From assembly GCA_049323835.1 (NCBI GenBank), contig JBMOOJ010000093.1, positions 19,547 through 83,546 of the forward strand: a stretch of DNA of 64,000 bases. Reading direction: 5' to 3'. Both the position numbers and the translations under genes were made by a program. The stretch is from SG-bin9 sp049323835 (GTDB lineage Bacteria > Pseudomonadota > Alphaproteobacteria > Rhizobiales > Xanthobacteraceae). Positions 58,992 to 64,000 of the stretch are shown here, in pieces; positions within the stretch are counted from its first letter, which is position 1; each line of letters begins with the position of its first letter. The notes below the pieces were generated by a model, which was not told where the DNA came from, ran no database searches, and worked only from the letters and a program-made list of their open reading frames with translations.

Positions 58992-59005
58992 TCATGATAT
59001 CATGA
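58992..59005. promoter_or_regulatory. 14-bp palindrome TCATGATATCATGA, likely RHH operator
   Basis: Perfect 14-bp palindrome just upstream of the RHH-AAA-S8 operon, 5 bp from the ATG at 58987. Its TATCAT half can also serve as a -10 on the minus strand. Placement and perfect symmetry support operator function for the RHH protein. Confidence 0.6.
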
Positions 59006-59038
59006 GGAGTTCGAAGCTGCATCGGCAGTGATGCTGTT

Positions 59039-59115
59039 TTAGTCACTTAGTCACATAATTTCCCCGTGCTAAAAAGGCGAATAGGGAGAGTGAGTCGGTA
59101 CGATCCCGTGCCGAC
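59039..59115 (+). promoter_or_regulatory. Tandem repeat and hairpin upstream of the GIY-YIG-like gene
   Basis: Two tandem copies of TTAGTCAC (59039-59046 and 59047-59054) are followed by a CATAATTT-like AT-rich stretch, and GTCGGTAC/GTGCCGAC (59094-59115, one G-T pair, 6-nt loop). Probably promoter and leader of the plus-strand cassette, divergent from the RHH operon. Confidence 0.45.
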
Positions 59116-59142
59116 CCGTCTGTAAACCTAAAAGGGTTCGAC

Positions 59143-59601
59143 ATGCGTGGTGCACGAGCCGACTTCTCGGTCATCAACAGCCCGCTTCCGGCCTGGACAA
59201 GATGCCAGCCCATCGATCCCGGCTGGCTCTACATCATTCAGCACGGACGGCTGTTCAAAATTGGAAAAACGGGTAACCCGACTCGCCGCATGCGCGAGGC
59301 TCAAACGTGGATTCCGGACGCAGTCATCGTCGGCATAAAGCCGTTTTACATGGTTCACGAGTTCGAGCGTGCGTTGCTTTGCGGGATCGCAAATCATTGG
59401 CATGAGGGCGAGTGGCATGGCTTTCCGGACGATACGTATTCCGAGTTCTTGGTGACCGGTTTCCAGATGTTCGATGATCACGATCGAAATAAGAACACTG
59501 TCGATTTTGGGTATTGGATCAACGGCTCAGGTATGGCCGAGGTCATTCAAGAGCAGAACCATCGTCGTATGTCTCTCCGTCGCTTCCAGCGCGAATGTTA
59601 G
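59143..59601 (+). CDS. GIY-YIG-like (T5orf172/MUG113-type) protein
   Basis: A 152-residue protein. GWLYIIQHGRLFKIGKTGNPTRRMREAQT (pieces, residues ~28-56) fits the GIY-YIG superfamily branch called T5orf172/MUG113, with the Arg and the HGRLFKIG strand; a downstream Glu (HEFERALL) is suitable as metal ligand. These are possible nucleases of phage and plasmid origin; activity is not proven here. AAGGG precedes the ATG. First of three tightly spaced genes. Confidence 0.72.
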   Translation: MRGARADFSVINSPLPAWTRCQPIDPGWLYIIQHGRLFKIGKTGNPTRRMREAQTWIPDAVIVGIKPFYMVHEFERALLCGIANHWHEGEWHGFPDDTYSEFLVTGFQMFDDHDRNKNTVDFGYWINGSGMAEVIQEQNHRRMSLRRFQREC

Positions 59602-59614
59602 CCGGAGCCGCGGC

Positions 59615-60106
59615 ATGACAGGGAAATGGTCGCAAGCAGGCGTTCCTCAGAGGGGGTGGGTCTGCGATGGCGTTGAAGATCTTGGAGCGCCGGATGCGGT
59701 ATGTCAGATGTGCGAAGTCCAAGACATTCGATACGTCCACACGATGTCACATCCAAATTACGACACCTCGCTCGAGGTCGGATGTGTTTGCGCTGAACAC
59801 ATGGAAGAGGATTACGTCAGGCCGCGTCTGCGAGAACAGGCCCTCAAGAGCGCGGCTTCTCGTAAAAAGCGATGGCTGTCGCGGCGTTGGTTTGTATCAA
59901 CTCAAGGCAATGCGTTCGTGAACACGGCCGGCTTCAATGTCACCATCACCAAAAATGCAGACAACAGTTGGGGAGGTCGTATTTTAGAGCGCGCGACCGG
60001 CAGGTCTGTTAACGCGCGACGAAAATACGAAACCCAAGATCTCGCAAAGCTAGCTGCATTTGATGGGATGATTTTCTTGAAGATGAAGCGAGGGTGGGGC
60101 GAATGA
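59615..60106 (+). CDS. Cysteine-rich hypothetical protein
   Basis: A 163-residue protein from ATG 59615 (GGAG eight bases upstream; 13 bp after the previous gene). The N-terminal half has VCDG, VCQMCEVQ, then HTMSH and GCVCAEHM, a Cys/His pattern suited to one zinc site; the C-terminal half is a basic region KKRWLSRRWF and a beta-rich segment NVTITKNADNSWGGRI. No family recognised. Probably a nucleic-acid-associated accessory protein; function unknown. Confidence 0.6.
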   Translation: MTGKWSQAGVPQRGWVCDGVEDLGAPDAVCQMCEVQDIRYVHTMSHPNYDTSLEVGCVCAEHMEEDYVRPRLREQALKSAASRKKRWLSRRWFVSTQGNAFVNTAGFNVTITKNADNSWGGRILERATGRSVNARRKYETQDLAKLAAFDGMIFLKMKRGWGE

Positions 60107-60122
60107 CGCCGGAGAGAGGCGC

Positions 60123-60680
60123 ATGAGAGGTTGGTTTGTTGAAACGATGGACGAAATGCGCGCGGTCCAGGAGATGGAGCATGACTCCGACCGGGCGTCT
60201 GCACTGGTTATCTCTGCTCTGGTCGAGGCTCGGCTGACCTCGGCCCTCCAGGCCTGTCTCTACGAGGACCGAAAGATCATCGACGATTTCTTTCGTAATA
60301 GCGGGCCGCTCGGCAGTTTTTCTGCAAAGACCGATCTTGCTTTGCTCATGGGTCGGCTATCCCCCGACGCTCATAAAGATTTGGTCACCCTGAGAAAGAT
60401 TCGGAATCGCTTCGCGCATGAACTAGGAGCCTCATTTGAAGAACAGAGCATTCGCGATCTTTCCGCGAACTTCACTCTCATTGAGAAGATGTGCGTCGAC
60501 ATGGAATCCGAAACTGAGCCGCCGCCCGGCTTTGCTTTCACCATGCGAATGTCGGACTATAATTCGCGGATCAAAGGCGCCCGTGCTCGTTTCGAGATGA
60601 CGGGCCAGCTCTTTGTTGCGGGTCTCGATAACCGTGCGCGCGAGCGGGGTCGTTTCGATGACCTGGACAACTGGATGTAG
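60123..60680 (+). CDS. MltR-like (mannitol operon repressor family) protein
   Basis: A 185-residue helical protein. SDRASALVISALVEARLTSALQACL, GPLGSFSAKTDLALLMGRLSPDAHKDL and TLRKIRNRFAHELG (pieces) match the MltR family; the RNxFAH motif is also seen in HEPN-like helical proteins. The family contains the E. coli MltR, but island versions need not regulate mannitol genes. 16 bp after the preceding gene, so third of a cassette. No HTH is visible. Confidence 0.75.
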   Translation: MRGWFVETMDEMRAVQEMEHDSDRASALVISALVEARLTSALQACLYEDRKIIDDFFRNSGPLGSFSAKTDLALLMGRLSPDAHKDLVTLRKIRNRFAHELGASFEEQSIRDLSANFTLIEKMCVDMESETEPPPGFAFTMRMSDYNSRIKGARARFEMTGQLFVAGLDNRARERGRFDDLDNWM

Positions 60681-60771
60681 AAGTGCCCGTGACGTCACAT
60701 GCCAGAATAATCTTGACGAGGAATCCGCAGAGGCGCATAGATTCTGTGTCGCTCCATGAGCGGTTTGTACA

Positions 60772-60799
60772 AAAAGGGGCCGTTCGCGCGGCCCCTTTT
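60772..60799 (+). terminator. Rho-independent terminator after the MltR-like gene
   Basis: AAAAGGGGCCG/CGGCCCCTTTT, 11-bp perfect stem with 6-nt loop (TTCGCG) and flanking A and T runs, so it can act in both directions. About 90 bp past the MltR-like stop. Confidence 0.88.
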
Positions 60800-60869
60800 G
60801 CTATCTCAGGCGTACCGAGACTGTCAGGAAGACCTGCAGCCTGCGCCATGCGAGAACAAGCGTACCGCA

Positions 60870-60939
60870 AATCATGGGCGCGCTCCTTTTTTCTTGGTTT
60901 GTACGTTGAACAGCCCATGCCATTGCGGCGCCCATGATT
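60870..60939. repeat. 12-bp inverted repeat pair AATCATGGGCGC / GCGCCCATGATT
   Basis: Perfect arms at 60870-60881 and 60928-60939 with a 46-nt spacer that itself includes CTCCTTTTTTCTTGG. The right arm runs on into GCATGGCGTC, partly complementary to CGCCATGCG at 60844-60852. It could be a long hairpin, protein-binding sites or the remains of a mobile sequence. Confidence 0.5.
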
Positions 60940-61028
60940 AGCATGGCGTCTTAGGTTCATTCGCCGGCTTGCACATCTCGGCGGCAAAAAGCGCTAGCGT
61001 TTGTCTGACATGGTAGCGAATGAACCGC

Positions 61029-61083
61029 GCTGCGTGCCTCGGCACGCAGCGAAAATTTAAGGCCGGAGTTTTGCTCCGGCCTT
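61029..61083 (-). terminator. Tandem hairpins downstream of the ParB-like pseudogene
   Basis: AAGGCCGGAG/CTCCGGCCTT (61059-61083, 5-nt loop) followed on the minus strand by TTAAATTTT, and then GCTGCGTGCC/GGCACGCAGC (61029-61050). Together they form a double terminator for the minus transcript. Confidence 0.75.
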
Positions 61084-61089
61084 CGATAC

Positions 61090-62391
61090 CTATGCTGCTT
61101 GCTGTGGCCGCAACATCGGCGGAAGCCAGTTCTTTCCGGCGAGCAACTGCTCGGCAGCTTGCGCCATGTCTCCCTTCTTCATAGCCGAGAGGTTCGCTGC
61201 CGCGTTGTCGGACACGCCCTCGCGCACCGCGTCGAGGATGAGTGGCTTGGTGACATGGTTTAGATAGCTGTCAGCCGTGGGTTGCCAGCACTTAGCCATA
61301 TCCAGCGAGACCGCCTCAGCGAGCTTCTGAGCGTGTTTTGAGCTGGCCGACTTGTCCGAGCCCTTCACCACGACGCAATCAATCGTGGTAGCCGCACAGT
61401 AGGCCAACAACTGCAGAAGCTGCTTTTGCTTCATGCTGCGCAGGGCTTCCCACAGGTCGGCGACATCGTCGGGTAGTTCGGCGTCACTTGCCTCATGGCG
61501 TTGAAGGAGTGCGCTGCCGACAGGCGTTTCGGCAAAGCCCGGCACGTGGCTCGACAGGTTCGCGCTCGTCAGCTTCACATTCGCCTCGCACGGCCTGCGC
61601 AGACTGTTCGAGCTTACGGGCGACAAGGTTGTCGAGCAAAGCCACGTCGGTCAGATAGCCTTGGTTGTCCTCGTCGAACAGGTCGCGCACCACCGCCCCG
61701 CCCGCCGCTTCGTAGCTGTCCAACCCGACGAAGGTCACGCGCCGGTCGTTGACCGCGACCTGGCCCTCGGTCAATGCGCGGCGGATTGCGCGTGCATCGT
61801 TCTGCCAGTCTAGCGTCTGCCAGACCTGTTCCTGACGGGCATGGTCGTCGGTGAGGGTGAACGCCATCAATTGCTCCAGCGTCATCTCGCCGGAACGGTA
61901 CAACTGCATGAGCTTGGGGCTGACCGCCGCCAGCTTGAGCCGTTGCTTGACCACCGCGGGCGTCACGCCAAACCGCGCGCCGATGTCCTCCGCCGCCATG
62001 CCGCTGTCAGTATGCAGCTTGGCAAAGGCTTCGTATTCGTCCGCCGGATGCATCGACGAGCGGATAACGTTCTCCGCAAGGCTGATTTCGGTGGCGTCGT
62101 GGCTCTCGTCCACGACGCAGCGCACCGCGTCGCTTTTATTTATAAANNNNNNNNNNGCGCCAGCCTACGTCCTTCGCCGATGGTGACGAGATAGAAGCCC
62201 GTCTCTGCGCCCTTGGCATCGCGTTCAGCCTCGACAACGAGGTTCTGCAACATGCCGTTGGCCGCGATGCTCGCCGCTAGTGCGTCGATGTCCTCTGCTG
62301 CGTGCGGCATCTGCCGCACGTTCTTCGGTGACTTCTTGAGTTTATCGAGGGCTACCCAGATTTCCTTGGGGCCTTTGGTCTGCTTGCTCAT
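61090..62391 (-). pseudogene. ParB/RepB-like partition protein, broken by internal deletion and frame change
   Basis: The N-terminal part (from ATG 62391, MSKQTKGPKEI; AAGG upstream) holds the ParB-type KKSPKNVRQMP, NGMLQNLVVE and IGEGRRLA. After an assembly gap the middle part continues with TEISLAENVIRSSMHPADEYEAF, an HTH-like FGVTPAVVKQRLKL and a GEMTLEQLMAF region to about 61600. The C-terminal part, in another frame, ends ADSYLNHVTKPLILDAVREGV and MKKGDMAQAAEQLLAG. From memory full-length relatives are about 650-700 residues; here roughly 250 residues of the centre are gone, with the frame change near 61585-61600. Length and gap mean it is probably non-functional. Confidence 0.75.
62146..62156. 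other. Assembly gap (run of N)
   Basis: Eleven undetermined bases inside the ParB-like gene. The true sequence there probably encodes some 5-15 residues; the run is likely a placeholder of arbitrary length joining two contigs. Confidence 0.97.
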
Positions 62392-62675
62392 GTCCTTCTC
62401 TTTCCTTTGCGTTTGAGGTTCAGCGCAAAACTTCGCGCTGAAACCTCATGCCAAGCCGCCTTGTCGGGGGTGGCAAAACGCACAGGGTGCGCAAACGCCT
62501 GGCCTTGGGGCCCTGTCTGCACGAGCGAAGCGAGGAAGATGGGGAAGGGCGTTTGCGAGCGAAGCGCCCCCTTGCGTGCGCCAGGGGCTGGCCCCTTAGT
62601 TCTTGCGCGAGGGATCGTTACCGAAGGCCGGGACCCCAGGCCCGGCGCGCCTGCTCGTAGAGCCCGGTCAGGCGT
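62392..62675. other. GC-rich leader of the partition gene with fold-back
   Basis: TGAGGTTCAGCGC (62414-62426) pairs with GCGCTGAAACCTCA (62435-62448), one base bulged, 23-57 bases before the ParB-like ATG on the minus strand. The rest (GC-rich, with CCAGGGGCTGGCCCC-like pieces) shows no gene. I see it as leader or regulatory DNA of the former partition locus. Confidence 0.5.
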
Positions 62676-63875
62676 TCAGCCTGATGCGCCAGACTCATCG
62701 AGAGAAAGCGGCAACCAACCGCCGAAATCTGCTTTATTGTCCTTTGGACGGATGCCGTCTTTATGCATCTGTTCGATCTTAGGGCGGACATGGGACCAGA
62801 TGAGTTCCCAAATATCCACGAAAGCATTCCTGCGAACGCGAAGCTCCTGCAGTTCTATTTGATTTGTCGTGGCAATGTTGTCGGCAGCGCTGATGTGCTT
62901 GATGCGCTCGATATAGGGTGGATGACGCTTACGCGGTTTAGCGATGTCTTGTCCCGTTTCGAGAAGCGCATTCGCTTTTCTTACAAGATCCATGGCACCT
63001 AAGATAAGCACGGCGCCAGTGCCGGATAATAGATAAGGGTTTGTGACCGGTAGCTCCGCATTATGGAGAATGCAAATCACGCGCCCGAACACGTCGGCAT
63101 CATGTTCGTCAGAGAAAGCTGTTGAACTTGCCGAAGAGTCAGTAACCCGCCCATGATTGAGGGAATGATGCCCATATTCGTGCGCGATCGCGAACAGTTC
63201 GACCGCGTCCATCATCTGTTTCCGCGCGATCGCCTCATCTTGCCATCGTGATATTATTGGTGAGAGGGCTGGGGGAAATCTGTTGGCACCGAACTCGCTG
63301 AAGATCTCAACCCACAATTCTACGACGTCTGGATTTAGGCGCAGCTTCTGTTCGGCCGAAGCGACGGAATTGTCGATTTGCAGACTTGCGCCCACGGGGA
63401 TGTAGGTGAGCGTTTTAGCCATTGCCTTGGTGATGGCATTGCAGAAAACGAAGAACGGAATGGAGAGGCCGAGTATGCTGGCCTCTGTTTCCAGAACAGG
63501 CATCTGACTTGCGTGGAGCTCGAACGTCGGCGTCACACCAAAAACGACGCCGTCTCCAACTGGCAGATTGTGTTTCCGACATATTCTCTCAACTTCGTTC
63601 ACGATCCTATTGATGATGTGGAGGGCATGCGGATCGTCATAGGGGGAGCCCGATGGGATATCCTTGAGAGCATTGAGGTAGTAATCGATGTACTCGGGTA
63701 TTTCGGCTTCCGAAGCGCCTCCCGCTCTTGCTGCTTGCTCCAATAACGCGCGGTTATTCGCAACCCACTGCTCATGCAGCGCCGGGTCTACTGGATCAAT
63801 ACCGTTCTTTTTGGCTTCTGCTTCTTGTCGCTGCCGTCGGTAATCTTCAGCGGCCGCTTTGTTGTCGGAGGTCAT
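62676..63875 (-). CDS. HExxH zinc metalloprotease-like protein
   Basis: A 399-residue cytoplasmic protein without signal peptide. The zinc motif is HEYGHH (His232, Glu233, His236) in LFAIAHEYGHHSLNHG, with third-ligand candidates Glu257 and Asp261 in SDEHDADVFG (ExxxD), the gluzincin pattern of M48-like enzymes. One hydrophobic stretch (LGLSIPFFVFCNAITKAMA, about 135-155) may be buried or membrane-associated. Flanks are helical and charged. It follows an upstream gene by 47 bp. Substrate unknown. Confidence 0.68.
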   Translation of the reverse strand: MTSDNKAAAEDYRRQRQEAEAKKNGIDPVDPALHEQWVANNRALLEQAARAGGASEAEIPEYIDYYLNALKDIPSGSPYDDPHALHIINRIVNEVERICRKHNLPVGDGVVFGVTPTFELHASQMPVLETEASILGLSIPFFVFCNAITKAMAKTLTYIPVGASLQIDNSVASAEQKLRLNPDVVELWVEIFSEFGANRFPPALSPIISRWQDEAIARKQMMDAVELFAIAHEYGHHSLNHGRVTDSSASSTAFSDEHDADVFGRVICILHNAELPVTNPYLLSGTGAVLILGAMDLVRKANALLETGQDIAKPRKRHPPYIERIKHISAADNIATTNQIELQELRVRRNAFVDIWELIWSHVRPKIEQMHKDGIRPKDNKADFGGWLPLSLDESGASG

Positions 63876-63922
63876 GAGAAATACTCACTAAGCTTGCCGC
63901 GATGTCACTGACGAGCGATTAT

Positions 63923-64000
63923 CTATCCTGCGGTTATGTCCTGGATCTGCCCAATTGCATCTTCGAGATTGGATGAAATGGCTTCCAGGGCGTCGACATA
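63923..64000 (-). CDS. C-terminal end of an unknown gene cut by the window edge
   Basis: Minus-strand frame with 25 residues (YVDALEAISSNLEDAIG then QIQDITAG) before a TAG at 63923-63925. The coiled, acidic C-terminus is compatible with a short antitoxin- or regulator-like protein, but too little is visible for a call. It ends 47 bp before the metalloprotease start, so the two may form an operon. Confidence 0.45.
   Translation of the reverse strand, partial: YVDALEAISSNLEDAIGQIQDITAG

Larger units (their letters stand above)
60681..61089. other. 409-bp intergenic region: palindromes, terminators, no gene seen
   Basis: It contains a perfect palindrome GTGACGTCAC (60689-60698), a promoter-like TTGACG (60713-60718) with CATAGA 17 bp on, the terminator at 60772-60799, a 12-bp inverted repeat at 60870-60939 and tandem hairpins at 61029-61083. 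Short frames exist but none looks protein-coding. Confidence 0.6.
54517..64000. mobile_element. Integrated genomic island, left end (right end outside the window)
   Basis: Starting at the tRNA-Leu(CAA) fragment the sequence loses the high GC and chromosomal gene style seen before it. It contains a protease-ATPase operon, a GIY-YIG-like protein, an MltR-like protein, a broken ParB-like partition gene and a metalloprotease-like gene. The integrase and the intact tRNA are predicted to the right, beyond 64000. The ParB remnant suggests part of the element derives from a plasmid or ICE. Confidence 0.72.

Noticed and set aside
62407..62862. Plus-strand frame of 151 codons before the metalloprotease
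   Set aside because: It lies antisense to the 3' end of the metalloprotease gene and across the GC-rich leader of the partition gene, with no domain and poor composition.

Overview
The window is GC-rich chromosome from an alphaproteobacterium, most likely a member of the Nitrobacteraceae (Bradyrhizobium/Rhodopseudomonas/Afipia relatives). This rests on the gene order ispH-thrB-rnhA, on RcdA (DUF1465), TrcR (DUF1013) and DUF1192 proteins, on an NdvA-type glucan exporter, on several Tct/TRAP-type uptake genes, and on several intergenic palindrome families that I recall from Bradyrhizobium-like genomes. The family assignment is an inference from content, not from a search.

Layout. 1-5.0 kb: the N-terminus of a fused TRAP permease, a short-chain dehydrogenase, a TPR protein, propionyl-CoA synthetase and an alpha/beta hydrolase. 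5-13 kb: housekeeping and stress genes (trcR, ispH, thrB, rnhA, a peroxiredoxin, a DsbD-alpha-like protein, a YqgE/AlgH protein, and a split Ada system of AdaA-like regulator plus Ogt). 13-26 kb: a membrane EAL protein with a degenerate GGDEF domain, a quinone oxidoreductase, a candidate small RNA before rcdA, rpmE, an ABC exporter, a MotA/MotB-like pair, a DUF1295 plus cyclopropane-synthase-like pair and a polysaccharide flippase. 27-38 kb: a tctCBA operon, DUF924, fadD, a D-Ala-D-Ala carboxypeptidase, ndvA and an orphan substrate-binding protein. 38-54 kb: a HisE-like protein, DedA, two related acyl-CoA/flavin-oxidoreductase modules (40.2-41.9 and 45.6-49.4 kb), a MerR regulator with a textbook 19-bp-spacer operator, cytochrome b561, a CysE-like protein, OxyR, dodecin, a LysR gene divergent from a Tat-exported hydrolase, an autoregulated ArsR-SRPBCC pair, and an orphan Flp pilin behind a sigma-54-type promoter.

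From 54.5 kb to the window end the character changes. A 52-nt 3' fragment of a tRNA-Leu(CAA) gene at 54517-54568 marks what looks like the left attachment site of an integrated element, and the sequence to its right is visibly less GC-rich and carries accessory genes. The element holds a tight three-gene operon (small ribbon-helix-helix-like protein, AAA+ ATPase, 861-aa subtilisin-family protease) behind a perfect 14-bp palindrome. It also holds a three-gene cassette (GIY-YIG-like protein, cysteine-rich unknown, MltR-like protein), a ParB-like partition gene broken by an internal deletion and frame change (with an assembly gap inside it), and a HExxH metalloprotease-like protein preceded by a gene cut by the window edge. 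The regulator-ATPase-protease operon is the strongest candidate here for a poorly described system, plausibly conflict- or defence-related. Its integrase and right boundary lie outside the window.
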